DNA from: CAZSRX01 sp964609675 [NCBI: uncultured Bacteroidota bacterium]
GTDB lineage: Bacteria; CLD3; SB21
Reading direction: 5' to 3'
Assembly (NCBI GenBank): GCA_964609675.1
Contig: CAZSRX010000018.1
Location: forward strand, 1-64,000
Length of the DNA: 64,000 bases
The translations under genes and the position numbers were made by a program. Below the pieces are notes generated by a model. That model was not told where the DNA came from. It did not search any database and saw only the letters and a program-made list of their open reading frames with translations. Shown here in pieces: positions 40,590 to 51,070 of the stretch (positions are counted from its first letter, which is position 1; each line of letters begins with the position of its first letter).

Positions 40590-42875
40590 ATGGTTCGTTT
40601 ACTGGTTCTTATCGAATCTGTTATTATTATTTTTTTGTTCTTTACGGCCTTTAATCATAATTACGCACAGACGACGGATAAAAACTGGAAAACCTTCGCT
40701 TCCGCTTATGATTACAAAAGCGCCGTGCTGCAGGGCAATACTGTCTGGATTGCTACATCCGGAGGCGCCGTGGAATGGAATGCTGATACGCGGAAAATCA
40801 ACATTTATTCCAATACCGAGGGCCTGAGCAATAATTTCTGCACGGCGGTGGCCTTTTATCCGCCACAGACCATCATTGTCGCGCACAAAGACGGAATGAT
40901 TGATTTCCTGAATCTCAATACGAAACAATGGACGACCGTTACAGCGCTCAGCGGCAACAGCATCAATGAATTGACAGTGACGGAAGACAGGCTTTTAATA
41001 AGTATGAATCAAGGTTTTGCGGTGATGAACCTTCTGACCAAAACCGTTATAAGTTATACTCCAAAGTTCAATAACCTTCCGTTAAATACGCAGGTGCTGT
41101 CCGCGATGGCAGATTCAGAGTATATCTGGTGCATGACGCCGGGCGCGTTGGCCAGGATTTTACGCAGTTCATCAAATTATCAGGCTCCTTCCGAATGGAG
41201 AATTTATGATAGTTTCAGTCCTGCTTCATTGTCGGCCATGACGGCTTTTAAAAACCAGATTTATTTATACTCCACGGCGGGCGGTGTGTATAAATATGAC
41301 CGAACCGGTGACGTATTTGCGCCGTTTAACAATGGTTTAAGCGGATCATCATTCCGCTTCAGCCAGACAGGCGATGAATTATACTGTGCCGGCGCGGATA
41401 ATATTTTCCGTTTAAACGGCAGCGTCTGGGAGAACCTGAACCTAACGCTGACGGATTCCAGCGGTCAGAATTTTCAGAATAAATTTTTTATCATGATGCC
41501 TTCCGGAAAAAAGGCCATACTGGATTACACCGGAACTATTTATCTTCATCAAAACAATCAATGGCTTCCGGACCGACCCAACACCCCGGGCGGTAATTAT
41601 TTCGCCGATTTATATGTTAAAAACAATAAATTGTGGTGCGCGTCGCTGCGAACCTACGGTTTTGAAGGCAGCGGCTTTTACCGGTATGATATCGCCACTG
41701 AAACATGGACCAATTATAATTCAGGTAACATAACGGGAATGATTACCAATAATTTCCAGAGCATTCGTCTGGATGATTCCGGTTATGTGTGGCTAGGTTC
41801 CTGGGCGTACGGCGTCACGCGGGTCGATCTGGTAAATCGTCGGGCCGATGTATTCAGCGCGGTGAATGGATTGTCGTCATACAAGGATTTCTGCAATACG
41901 GACATTGTCACGGTCAACGCGATAGGATATGATCCCCGCGGCTATATCTGGATGGCGTTGCATGGTCCCTGCGATCTGAACCGCCAGCTATGCGTTTACA
42001 GCCTCAGCGCGAAGACTTTTTGTTATTACTCATCGAATATTCTTGGCACGCAGAATCCGGGTCCGTTTTTAATTGACGGCAACGGTAATCTGTGGATTAC
42101 CACGTATCCGGTGGATAATTATTCCAGTATCGGCAAAGGCGTGCTTAAACTGATACCGCCGGTGGATATCTGCCAGTCCGAAAACGCAACCGTTCAAAGC
42201 CTGACTACCGCCGACGGGCTTCTCACCAACACCACCACCGCTCTGGCATTTGACCGTGATGGTGTATTATGGATAGGAATGAACAGCGGCCTGCAGTCCT
42301 TCAGCGGATATGTCAGCGAAAAGTATGAATATCCCAACGGTCCTATCGGCGAATATGTCCAGGACATCAAGGTGGACCGTTTCAATAACAAATGGATTGC
42401 CACACAAAACGGCGTCAGTCTGCTCACGGCGGGCGGGTCCTGGGCGCATTTTACTTCCGAAAACAGCAAACTGGTTAATAATAATGTTAAATCGGTGGCC
42501 TGCAGTGAAGACGGTAAATATATATTCTTCGGCACCTATGATCATGGCATGTCGAGACTGTTGAATCCGGCGGCCGGTAACCTTGCATCGTCTTCAGTGT
42601 CCGTATATCCTAATCCGTTCATTCTGGGCGAGCATGATGCCGTGACGTTTACGTCCATACCCGATAAAGCTGTGTTGCGCATTATTTCTATCAACGGCGA
42701 ACTAATTCGAAGCATCTACAGCGCGGGAGTGGGCCTGTCCCTGAAATGGGACGGTAAAAATTCCAAGGGACAATATGTTTCCAGCGGGGTGTATTTCTTT
42801 AACATCCATCCGGCAACCGATGCTACGGAAAAATTCAATATCAAAACCGGTAAGTTTGTGGTAATCAAAAAATAA
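40590..42875 (+). CDS. Two-component-propeller protein with C-terminal sorting/FlgD-like domain
   Basis: A 761-residue secreted protein with signal peptide (residues 1-28, IFLFFTAFNHNYAQ). About 12 propeller blades run through residues 35-660 with motifs such as VWIATSGGAVEWN, GYVWLGSWAYGVTRVD and DGVLWIGMNSGLQSF, resembling the sensor propellers of hybrid kinases but without kinase. The last 85 residues (VSVYPNPFILGEHD, LKWDGKNSKGQYVSSGVYFF) are a FlgD-Ig/T9SS type A-like domain, probably for export. No catalytic motif; likely a surface-binding protein. Confidence 0.85.
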   Translation: MVRLLVLIESVIIIFLFFTAFNHNYAQTTDKNWKTFASAYDYKSAVLQGNTVWIATSGGAVEWNADTRKINIYSNTEGLSNNFCTAVAFYPPQTIIVAHKDGMIDFLNLNTKQWTTVTALSGNSINELTVTEDRLLISMNQGFAVMNLLTKTVISYTPKFNNLPLNTQVLSAMADSEYIWCMTPGALARILRSSSNYQAPSEWRIYDSFSPASLSAMTAFKNQIYLYSTAGGVYKYDRTGDVFAPFNNGLSGSSFRFSQTGDELYCAGADNIFRLNGSVWENLNLTLTDSSGQNFQNKFFIMMPSGKKAILDYTGTIYLHQNNQWLPDRPNTPGGNYFADLYVKNNKLWCASLRTYGFEGSGFYRYDIATETWTNYNSGNITGMITNNFQSIRLDDSGYVWLGSWAYGVTRVDLVNRRADVFSAVNGLSSYKDFCNTDIVTVNAIGYDPRGYIWMALHGPCDLNRQLCVYSLSAKTFCYYSSNILGTQNPGPFLIDGNGNLWITTYPVDNYSSIGKGVLKLIPPVDICQSENATVQSLTTADGLLTNTTTALAFDRDGVLWIGMNSGLQSFSGYVSEKYEYPNGPIGEYVQDIKVDRFNNKWIATQNGVSLLTAGGSWAHFTSENSKLVNNNVKSVACSEDGKYIFFGTYDHGMSRLLNPAAGNLASSSVSVYPNPFILGEHDAVTFTSIPDKAVLRIISINGELIRSIYSAGVGLSLKWDGKNSKGQYVSSGVYFFNIHPATDATEKFNIKTGKFVVIKK

Positions 42876-42972
42876 ACTACGATATTACCTTCCGTTTTCC
42901 GCTGAATTAGAAAAGCATGTACATGCTGTTGGATGCCGTTCTTAAAGGGATTACGCAGAGAATTCATCACCG

Positions 42973-44667
42973 ATGTTATCTTCCTTATACATAAAAAATT
43001 ACGCACTGATTGAAGAAATCAATATTGAATTTCATCCCGGTTTAAATATCATAACCGGCGAAACCGGTGCGGGCAAATCCATTCTCATTGACGCCGTTTC
43101 CATGGCGCTTGGGGAACGGGCCAGCGTTGAAGCTGTTCGGTCGGGTACGGATCGGGCCATTATCGAAGCGCGGTTCGACATCAGCCGTGCCGATTTTATT
43201 AAGTCCGTTCTGTCGGAAAGAGAAATCGAATACAGCGAGGAGCTTACTCTGCGGCGCGAAATTTCGGTTAAAGGGTCCAGCAGGAGTTTCATTAATGATA
43301 TGCTGGTTACGAATAGCGTTTTAAAAGAGGTGGGGGATTATCTGGTTGATTTGCACGGCCAGCATGAACACCAGGCGTTGTTAAAGACCGAAAGACACAT
43401 TGATTATCTCGACGGCTATTGCCGGCATACGGCCGATCTCTCCGCTCTCAGGGCAAGCTATCAGGCCATTTCCAGATTATTAAAAGCCAGGCAGGAACTT
43501 ATCCGGCAGAATGAGGCCGCTAAAGAGCGGGCGGATTGGTACAGCGCCCAGCTCAAAGAAATCCAGTCAGTAAATCCCGAGATCGATGAAGAAGATAATC
43601 TTCGCCGGGAAGAGAAAATCCTTGCGGGCAGTGAAAAGCTCTATCGTATCGCCGGCCAGCTTCATAACGCTTTGTATAACGATGAACAGGCCGTACTCGG
43701 GCAACTGACGAAAATGGAGAAATCGTTATTGGAAATAAGCGCAATAGATGATCGCTTACAAGAAATAACCGAAAATTTTAAAACGGCTCAGATTCAACTG
43801 GAAGAAATCGCGCGATGGATAGGGGATTATCAACGGCGAATCCACTTTGACCCCCTACGGCTTGAAACTATTAACGCCCGTCTGCAGAAAATTCAGCACC
43901 TTAAAAAGAAATACGGATCGGTGGCCGCCGCTCTTGAGAAAAAAGCGGAATTGGAAGGTTATCTTCGTACTACCGAAAACTTTGAATCGGAAATCGGGAA
44001 CATTAACCGGCAATTGGAACAGGAAATATCCAATTATAGTGATTTATCCGTTAAAATTTCTGAACGCCGGAAAACCCTGTCCCGGCAGCTTGAAAAGAAC
44101 GTGGTAGGAGTCATGAAACAATTGGGTATGGAACATGCCGTCTTTGAAGTGCGTCTCACCGTGGAAGACGATCCGCAGAGTTTCCTGACCATAGGGGGAA
44201 AAAACGTCCGGACCACAGCCAAGGGAACGGATCAGGTTGAGTTTTTACTGTCGGCCAATCCCGGCGAAGCGGTGAAGCCGCTGGCCAAAGTCGCCTCGGG
44301 CGGCGAAATTTCACGCATCATGCTGAGTCTCAAATCGGTTCTGGCCGAGGCCGATGAAGTATGTACCCTTATTTTCGATGAAATTGACGTCGGCATATCC
44401 GGCCGTATCGCTCAGGCCGTCGGCAACGCTTTATATGAACTGGCGCAAAAACGGCAAACTATATGTATAACGCATTTGCCGCAGATCGCCGCAAGATCTG
44501 ATTATCATTATTCGGTCATTAAAATGCATCAGGACGGTAAGACCGTCACGCAAATACGCTCTCTTGGGCCATCCGATAAAGTTCGTGATGTTGCCCGATT
44601 ACTGGGTGGGGAAACCGTAACGGATACCGCTATAAAGAACGCTGAGGAATTAATACGGCAGAAATAA
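42973..44667 (+). CDS. recN: DNA repair protein RecN
   Basis: An SMC-like ATPase that acts at double-strand breaks. In the 564 residues, IKNYALIEEINIEF leads to Walker A GETGAGKS at 29-36; a long coiled coil (about 150-390) follows, then KVASGGEISRIMLSLKSVL signature, LIFDEIDVGISG Walker B and ICITHLPQIAA. ATG 42973 matches the family start. The 97 bases upstream show no clear promoter. The end is 37 bases from a convergent gene. Confidence 0.97.
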   Translation: MLSSLYIKNYALIEEINIEFHPGLNIITGETGAGKSILIDAVSMALGERASVEAVRSGTDRAIIEARFDISRADFIKSVLSEREIEYSEELTLRREISVKGSSRSFINDMLVTNSVLKEVGDYLVDLHGQHEHQALLKTERHIDYLDGYCRHTADLSALRASYQAISRLLKARQELIRQNEAAKERADWYSAQLKEIQSVNPEIDEEDNLRREEKILAGSEKLYRIAGQLHNALYNDEQAVLGQLTKMEKSLLEISAIDDRLQEITENFKTAQIQLEEIARWIGDYQRRIHFDPLRLETINARLQKIQHLKKKYGSVAAALEKKAELEGYLRTTENFESEIGNINRQLEQEISNYSDLSVKISERRKTLSRQLEKNVVGVMKQLGMEHAVFEVRLTVEDDPQSFLTIGGKNVRTTAKGTDQVEFLLSANPGEAVKPLAKVASGGEISRIMLSLKSVLAEADEVCTLIFDEIDVGISGRIAQAVGNALYELAQKRQTICITHLPQIAARSDYHYSVIKMHQDGKTVTQIRSLGPSDKVRDVARLLGGETVTDTAIKNAEELIRQK

Positions 44668-44704
44668 ATACCCCTTACGTTTTATACGATTTATCTTAAA
44701 TCAT

Positions 44705-46396
44705 TTATTTATTCACATTCTCGCAAGGCATCAATTGAGAATCGCCCACACCGTGATGCTGGGTTTTTCCGTAGGCTTTACCGTCGTAATCCTGTTTGAA
44801 GGAGAGGGAGAATAATTTGCAGTCGCCTTCGGGCGTTTTAAATGCGACATGCGCGCCGATGGTGCGGTAAAGAATCGCGCCGGTAATCGCATGGCGGTGT
44901 ATTTCCCAGTCGCCTTGCGTGATGACCACGCGGAGCGGTTTTTCTTTCCAGTCGGACAGCGCGGCGATCATCTCGTTTTCCAGCGCGGCGTTTTTCATCT
45001 TCGTGGCCGGCATGACGACTTTGGCAAGCTCCTTGTCGCGGATTTTCTTTGCCATATCGGATAGCATATCCAAACCCGCGGTGCAATCCAACTCAAACGC
45101 ACCCTCGGAAAAAATTTCACCGTACTCGTTCTCCGTAGTGACCTTGATTTTATGAACGCGCGGTGATAATTCCGATAACGCTTTGGTAAAAACAACCGCG
45201 CCGCGTGTGGATGCGGTCTTCGGGTCGGGAACGATTTCGGTGAAAAGATACGACTGCTCGCGCTGAGGACTGTCGAGCTTGAAATGCAGTTCGGCGATTT
45301 TCGCGCCGTCGGCGAACAAACGCGTATAGCCGTAATTATTTGTTTTGGTCAGCTCGTTGAAAGTTCCGTTGAAATAATTCATCGCGTAAATCATTTCGCC
45401 CGCCTTGAACCGGTTGGTCATCGCCGCTTCATTTTCTGATGTAATCGTGATCGGTGTTTTGGAAAAGACAATCCTGCCGGCGTTTTTCCGGTGGAACGGG
45501 CTGGTAAAAATCGCCGAACCGAATTCCTTCATCATCGCGTCGTAGGCGGACCGGGCGTCTTTTTTTATCGCGGCGGCTTTGGGTTGAGCGGGATCAACCA
45601 GCAGAACGGCATCCATAATCATGACCGCCAGTTCCGCTTTTTCCACCGCCTGATTCATCGTGCTCTTCCCGCCGGCCTTGAGTTTATAGGATTCTTCAAT
45701 CAGCGCGTTCACATGAGCGACCAGAAACTGTTCGGTAAGATCGTTGATTTTTTGTTGAACGCCCGTGAATTGCGCATAATGGCTTTCATCCTTTAGCTTC
45801 GGGTATTTCTGCACGAGCGCGTCCAGCTTGGGTTTACGGTTGACATAGTCGATTGCCCGGCAGGCATCATAGAATTGCTTCACGGTCTGCTTATCGGAAA
45901 ACATATACGCGTTCGGCGAACGGATGTCTAGGATCTTTCTCGCCGCGTAATAAGCCTGTTTGAGTTCCTCTTCCGCCTGATCGTATCCATCGTCCCTTGT
46001 AGTTACCGAGGTTTTGGCGCCTGATGGCTTTTCACCGGATTGTTCTCTTATGATTTTATCATATTTGGTTTTAAATTCGGCTATCTTTTTTTCATGATCG
46101 GCCGTCGGAAGATCCGGGCATTCGGTTTTCATTTGCTCAAGGAATTTATCGGCGTTTTCAATTTCCGTTTTAATTTTGGCCATATCCCTGTTCGCTAAAT
46201 CAATCTGGTTTCGGATAATCGAAAGGGAATTTCTTAAATCCTTCTGCGGCTGGCATTCCTTTTTTGGCCCTCCAGCTGAACCGGTCCGTGTGGATGTCGT
46301 TTTCGATTTGTCGGTTTGCGCGGCGCTGATAAATACGGCGCCCGAGGCTATCATGAGCAAAAAACAGAAATTCAGAATAAAAATTACAGAACGCAT
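44705..46396 (-). CDS. Secreted protein of unknown function
   Basis: A 563-residue protein with a signal peptide (ATG 46396 after CTGGAG; ends near ISAAQ). Residues about 40-150 form a charged coiled coil (SIIRNQIDLANRDMAKIKTEIE). The middle is helical, and the second half is beta-rich with GEMIYAMNYFNGTFNEL and a terminal QGDWEIHRHAITGAILYRTIGAHVAFKTPEGDC-like block containing two Cys. I do not recognise a family. Third codon positions look richer in G and C than in the T9SS genes. It is separated from its upstream neighbour by a strong terminator, so it is probably transcribed alone. Confidence 0.65.
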   Translation of the reverse strand: MRSVIFILNFCFLLMIASGAVFISAAQTDKSKTTSTRTGSAGGPKKECQPQKDLRNSLSIIRNQIDLANRDMAKIKTEIENADKFLEQMKTECPDLPTADHEKKIAEFKTKYDKIIREQSGEKPSGAKTSVTTRDDGYDQAEEELKQAYYAARKILDIRSPNAYMFSDKQTVKQFYDACRAIDYVNRKPKLDALVQKYPKLKDESHYAQFTGVQQKINDLTEQFLVAHVNALIEESYKLKAGGKSTMNQAVEKAELAVMIMDAVLLVDPAQPKAAAIKKDARSAYDAMMKEFGSAIFTSPFHRKNAGRIVFSKTPITITSENEAAMTNRFKAGEMIYAMNYFNGTFNELTKTNNYGYTRLFADGAKIAELHFKLDSPQREQSYLFTEIVPDPKTASTRGAVVFTKALSELSPRVHKIKVTTENEYGEIFSEGAFELDCTAGLDMLSDMAKKIRDKELAKVVMPATKMKNAALENEMIAALSDWKEKPLRVVITQGDWEIHRHAITGAILYRTIGAHVAFKTPEGDCKLFSLSFKQDYDGKAYGKTQHHGVGDSQLMPCENVNK

Positions 46397-46461
46397 ACGG
46401 TCTCCAGTTAGAGGGTTAAAAATATCTACTATCAATACGAAATTTAAAACAGGTAATCAAT

Positions 46462-46496
46462 AAAAAAAGCCTCTGCAGTTTGCTGCAGAGGCTTTT
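46462..46496 (-). terminator. Terminator of the 1006-aa T9SS cargo gene
   Basis: GCCTCTGCAG (46469-46478) and CTGCAGAGGC (46483-46492) form a 10-bp stem with a 4-base loop; on the minus strand seven T follow (46462-46468). Confidence 0.87.
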
Positions 46497-46513
46497 ATAA
46501 AAAAGTTATAAGA

Positions 46514-49500
46514 TTACTTGAGGAACATCATTTTTCTGGATTGAATAAAATTGCCCGTTTGCATGCGGTAAATGTAAATACCTGATGAAACGGCCTGTCC
46601 TGCATTGTTCCTGCCGTCCCACATAATGCTGTAGGTTCCGGCGTTCTGTTTGGCGTTGACGAGCGTACGCACTTCCTGGCCAAGCGTGTTGTAGATTTTG
46701 ATAGATACCTTGCCCGGATCCTTAATATCATAGGTAATTGCCGTTGACGGGTTAAACGGATTCGGGTAATTCTGATGCAGAGCAAACTGTTTCGGCGCGC
46801 CGGCAACAGGGTCATTAACACTGATCACAATAGGATTACCGTCAATGCGGACGTAATCCAGATTGATTAAATCACTGCTGTTGCCATAAGAACCGCCGTC
46901 ATAAATAAGATACCGGAAAGCAACATAGAATGAATCACCCGCGGTAATGCCGTACGCACTTAAATCATAATTATATTCGGTCCATACGCCCTGTCCTTCA
47001 AAATAATCAATCGGCGTAAAGCTGGTCAGGTTTTTATCCGTTGTGGATATCAGAACCTGCAGTGAATCCGGCCAAAGATCAGCGGATGCATGTACAAAGA
47101 AACTCAAACGCGGTGCAGTCGTACCGGCCATCAGGTAAGGCGAAATCAGCCATTCATCGATTAAGCCGTTCGGATTAGCGGCCTCAAAATTGATGGACAT
47201 CATACCTTCGCCTTCATAGGTGGTGAAGTAAGAATCCAGTTCGGGAACCACCCGCCATTCGCCGGTAAACGGATCTTCGTCGCCGCCATCGGCATCCACT
47301 TTGGACCAGCCCTCAGGCAGTGTGCCGGGAACGGTCATAGTTGTATCGTTAAAACCTTCGACAAATGAATAGGGGATCGCTGGCGTCGCGACAATGGTAT
47401 CGGTCCATGGCGCCTGGCCTTCCAGATAAACCGCGGATACAAAATACCAGTAGTTGTTTCCGGTCGTAACATTGGAATCAATAAAATACAGCAAATCCGT
47501 CTGGTGAATTTTTATGAATCCGAGACCATCCGTAGAGCGGTAAATATTGTAACCGGTCAATAACGGCGCGCCAGAGGATGCGGCCGCACGGGACGGTGTA
47601 TCATGTTTACGTCGTGAAAACTGTTTATCGCTGAACCGGTAATGCTTCGCGGATTCATAGAACAAGGGTTCGGTCCAGTCCAGTTCAATGGATCCCTCAA
47701 ATTCGATGGCGTTCAGTGCGCGTGCCGGATTCAAGGTAACGGGAGCGGTTCCATGGTAAATCTGGCCGCGGATGCCCACTCCGGGATGCAGTACGTATAA
47801 ACGGCCGGCGCATAATTCACGAGCGATTTCTATAGGAATCGCCTGGTTACCAACCGCTGAATCGCCAACAAGCGGATACTCGTATAAAACAGGATCATCC
47901 GATCCTGATCCCGCCCAATTGTTACGGATGGTAACGGGACTGACGCCATCGGGTATGTAAATCCGGTAAAATAAGTTACTCGAATCTGAACTCATTTCAA
48001 AATAGCCCCAACCCGTAAATTGCGAATTCGTCGGCGGAACAACCTGATAGCCGGCCAGTTGGGCCCTGAAAGGAATGACGGATTCCGGAATTAGAACATA
48101 TTTAATAGACCATGTTTGATTACTGGTAACATAGTCATTCAGGCTATCGGTCGCGACAATACGCCAATACACGGTTAATGAATCAACCCCAAGACTATGG
48201 AGAAATTCAGCTTCCATATTGGCGTGATCAACATAAATGGTATCCGTTCCTATAAAGAAATAATCATGCAACGGCGAATTCATGGCCGCGGATGTATCAT
48301 ATTCAATACTGTAATAAACCGGATCATTTTCCGGATCAATGGACCGATTCCAGCGCCAGTATAAGGAATCCGTCGAAGATATACTGACTTCCCAGCGGAA
48401 ACCGTCGGCGGGTTCAATGAGGTCAAAAGCGGAAGGCGGTTCGTTGGGAGCGAGAACATACTTAATGGAGAAAAGATCCTCGCTGACTCGGCCCAAAACT
48501 CCGTCGCTTGCGTTGATCCGCCAGTACAAGGTCATCGAATCCAGTCCCAGTCCCTGAAGCCATTCCGCTTCCCAATTAGCATGATCCACGAAAAAAGTAT
48601 CTGTTCCGATGGGATAAAAATTATGAAGCGGTGAATCCATGGTTGCCGCTGTATCGTATTCAAAAGAATAAGTGATGATTGAGTCTTCCGGATCAAAGGA
48701 CTGAGTCCAACGGTAATAAATGGAATCATTCGAAGTGCTGCTGACCACCCAGCGGAAGCCGTCGGCTGGCTCGAGAAGGTTGAAAGTGGTGGGAGGATCA
48801 TTAGGTGCCGCCACAGCTTCTGACCACGAATTGGCAATTCTGATACCATCAATAATAACATTATAACTTCGGCTGCCCTGCCTTATAGCAACTGCACCAT
48901 AATTAACTGGATTAACATCGAAATCAGTACTCGTAATTGTAGCTGATGGTTCTGGTTCACCAATAACTGGATTTATGAAAAGTTTTGTATTGCCACCCCA
49001 TTCAGCTTTAACGACTAAAAGATATGTCGTCCCAAATGAATAGGTGTAACTAGTTGTAACAGGGGTGTTGCCTTTAAACGTTATACCAAAAGCAAAGTTA
49101 CCAGAACCATTTCCATCAACAAATACTCGTCCTCTAAATGTTGTGCCTATTACATCCGGACCTAAATGAAAAAAATAATCTGAATCATTACCACAAGATT
49201 GGACATTAACTAAAAATGCCGCATATACAGTGCTTGTCTGTGGTGAAAATGTTCGGTGAGCGTCTTCTCTTGATCCAGATCCTCCGATTGCTGTAGTTGC
49301 ATTACCGATATTAGATCCTGCATAATTGGTATATGTTAGCCCAGGAGTCGTGACCATTAAAGGTACAAAATTTCTTGCGCTATGAGGCGTCCATCCATGC
49401 ATTACCAATGAATCGCCAGGTCCGGCAGGATAATCAAAATTCTCAATTAATAATTGTCCCTTTCCCTCCGACCACGCCATCGCAAGCAACAGCGCCGCCA

Positions 49501-49534
49501 TCAGGAATGCCTTACACACCGTAATTTTTCTCAT
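46514..49534 (-). CDS. Large T9SS cargo protein with tandem domains
   Basis: A 1006-residue secreted protein with signal peptide (to about GKGQ). Domains: an N-terminal LamG-like sandwich (about 28-240), two tandem repeats of about 120 residues (PPTTFNLLEPADGFRW and PPSAFDLIEPADGFRW; about 242-480), a CHRD-like domain (about 485-590, GWGYFEMSSDSSNLFYRIY), Fn3 segment, choice-of-anchor J domain (about 730-905) and a type A sorting domain (HQNYPNPFNPSTAITYDI). No catalytic centre is seen; adhesion or matrix role is likely. The N-terminal part is AT-rich against a GC-rich rest. Confidence 0.87.
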   Translation of the reverse strand: MRKITVCKAFLMAALLLAMAWSEGKGQLLIENFDYPAGPGDSLVMHGWTPHSARNFVPLMVTTPGLTYTNYAGSNIGNATTAIGGSGSREDAHRTFSPQTSTVYAAFLVNVQSCGNDSDYFFHLGPDVIGTTFRGRVFVDGNGSGNFAFGITFKGNTPVTTSYTYSFGTTYLLVVKAEWGGNTKLFINPVIGEPEPSATITSTDFDVNPVNYGAVAIRQGSRSYNVIIDGIRIANSWSEAVAAPNDPPTTFNLLEPADGFRWVVSSTSNDSIYYRWTQSFDPEDSIITYSFEYDTAATMDSPLHNFYPIGTDTFFVDHANWEAEWLQGLGLDSMTLYWRINASDGVLGRVSEDLFSIKYVLAPNEPPSAFDLIEPADGFRWEVSISSTDSLYWRWNRSIDPENDPVYYSIEYDTSAAMNSPLHDYFFIGTDTIYVDHANMEAEFLHSLGVDSLTVYWRIVATDSLNDYVTSNQTWSIKYVLIPESVIPFRAQLAGYQVVPPTNSQFTGWGYFEMSSDSSNLFYRIYIPDGVSPVTIRNNWAGSGSDDPVLYEYPLVGDSAVGNQAIPIEIARELCAGRLYVLHPGVGIRGQIYHGTAPVTLNPARALNAIEFEGSIELDWTEPLFYESAKHYRFSDKQFSRRKHDTPSRAAASSGAPLLTGYNIYRSTDGLGFIKIHQTDLLYFIDSNVTTGNNYWYFVSAVYLEGQAPWTDTIVATPAIPYSFVEGFNDTTMTVPGTLPEGWSKVDADGGDEDPFTGEWRVVPELDSYFTTYEGEGMMSINFEAANPNGLIDEWLISPYLMAGTTAPRLSFFVHASADLWPDSLQVLISTTDKNLTSFTPIDYFEGQGVWTEYNYDLSAYGITAGDSFYVAFRYLIYDGGSYGNSSDLINLDYVRIDGNPIVISVNDPVAGAPKQFALHQNYPNPFNPSTAITYDIKDPGKVSIKIYNTLGQEVRTLVNAKQNAGTYSIMWDGRNNAGQAVSSGIYIYRMQTGNFIQSRKMMFLK
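48088..48808 (-). repeat. Two tandem 360-bp domain repeats in the T9SS cargo
   Basis: Units 48448-48808 and 48088-48447 encode similar domains, about 60% identical by eye, sharing EPADGFRW, a DPE or DPEN step, EYDT, SPLH, IGTDT and the linker SIKYVL. Borders are approximate. They look like an internal duplication of one Fn3-like module. Confidence 0.75.
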
Positions 49535-49659
49535 AACATATCCTTTCGTTTTATGTAAAATATTGTTTTGGATTGATAAAAATTAATTATAAATTCAAAG
49601 TACGTTATATTACTTAAAATGTCAAAAATTATTTTTTAAAAATTTCAGGAAGTAACTCT

Positions 49660-51048
49660 ATGCAGATACAATTTTGTGGAGCGGCGCGCAGCGTAACCGG
49701 AACACAGCATTTACTGAACATCAACGGAAAGCGGCTGTTGCTGGATTGCGGCCTATATCAGGGCCGGAGGGATGAATCCTATCAGCGGAACCAGCAGTTT
49801 CTTTTTGATCCCGCCTCCGTGGACGCTATGATTCTGTCTCACGCGCATATCGACCACAGCGGCAATATTCCGAATCTGGTGAAAAGCGGCTTCGACGGCA
49901 ATATTTTCTGCACCGGCCCTACGATGAGCCTGTGCAACGTGATGCTTCAGGATTCGGCGTTGATACAGGAGCGGGACGCGCAGTTTCTTAATAAACGTCT
50001 TGTCAAAAAAGGGGAGATGCCCCGACAGCCGCTTTATACCATTACCGACGCCCAGCGCTGCATGAACAACTTTGTCAGCATTAATTATAACCGGCCGTTC
50101 GATCCGGTTCCGGGCGTCCGGGCGACCCTGCTGAACGCGGGACACATACTCGGATCAGCTATGCTGAAGCTGGACATCACCGAGGACGGACGCACGATAA
50201 AAATCGGATTTACCGGCGACCTCGGACGTGTCAATCTGCCGATCATCGAAGATCCCGACCAGATTACCGAAGTCGATTACCTGATCTCGGAATGTACCTA
50301 TGGTAACCGGCTACATGACCCGATCGAAGAGATACAGGAAAAGCTGACAACGACCATCGAACACGCGGTAAAGGAAAACGGTAAGATCATCATCCCGGCA
50401 TTCAGCGTGGAACGGACTCAGGAAATCATATACCATTTAAACCTGCTCTACGAAAAGAAAAAAGTACCGGCCATGCCGATTTTTGTGGACAGTCCTATGG
50501 CCGTAAACGTCACGGAAGTATTTAAAGTTTATCCTAATTATTATGACGAAGAAGCCAAAAAACTGCTCGACGGCGGTGATAATCCGTTCAGTTTTGATAA
50601 TCTGAAATATATACGCAAGCTCGATGAATCTAAAAATCTGAACTATTACAATAAACCTTGCATTATCATTTCGGCGTCCGGAATGTGTGAGGCGGGCAGA
50701 ATTCTGCATCATCTGGCCAATAACATCGAAAATCCCGCCACGACGATTCTGGTTGTCGGATACATGGCCGAAAATACGCTGGGAAGAAAGATCATCGACG
50801 GGGCAGAAAAAGTAAGGATACTGGGTGAGGAATATGCGGTCCGGGCGCGGGTGGTTAAAATTAATTCTTTTAGCGGTCACGCCGACCAGAAGGATTTACT
50901 CAAATTCCTTCAAAAAGTTGGCAGGAGCACGCAAATATATCTCGTTCACGGTGAAGATTCCCAATTATTACCGTTTGCCGAATTATTACGATCCGATGGT
51001 TTTGAATCCGTTTTAGCGCCGAAAATGGGAGAGATATTTAATGTATAA
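49660..51048 (+). CDS. MBL-fold beta-CASP ribonuclease (CPSF73-like)
   Basis: A 462-residue metallo-beta-lactamase-fold RNase. The zinc site is LSHAHIDHSGN (His61, His63, Asp65, His66), with NAGHILGSAML, FTGDLGR and the beta-CASP motifs ISECTYGNR, IPAFSVERTQEI and SGMCEAGRILHHL. The closing SFSGHADQKDLL His is also present. Relatives are RNA-processing nucleases in bacteria and archaea; the exact target is unknown. AGGAAG before the ATG. It stands alone between divergent and convergent neighbours. Confidence 0.93.
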   Translation: MQIQFCGAARSVTGTQHLLNINGKRLLLDCGLYQGRRDESYQRNQQFLFDPASVDAMILSHAHIDHSGNIPNLVKSGFDGNIFCTGPTMSLCNVMLQDSALIQERDAQFLNKRLVKKGEMPRQPLYTITDAQRCMNNFVSINYNRPFDPVPGVRATLLNAGHILGSAMLKLDITEDGRTIKIGFTGDLGRVNLPIIEDPDQITEVDYLISECTYGNRLHDPIEEIQEKLTTTIEHAVKENGKIIIPAFSVERTQEIIYHLNLLYEKKKVPAMPIFVDSPMAVNVTEVFKVYPNYYDEEAKKLLDGGDNPFSFDNLKYIRKLDESKNLNYYNKPCIIISASGMCEAGRILHHLANNIENPATTILVVGYMAENTLGRKIIDGAEKVRILGEEYAVRARVVKINSFSGHADQKDLLKFLQKVGRSTQIYLVHGEDSQLLPFAELLRSDGFESVLAPKMGEIFNV

Positions 51049-51070
51049 AGCGAAATAAATGGATATAAAT

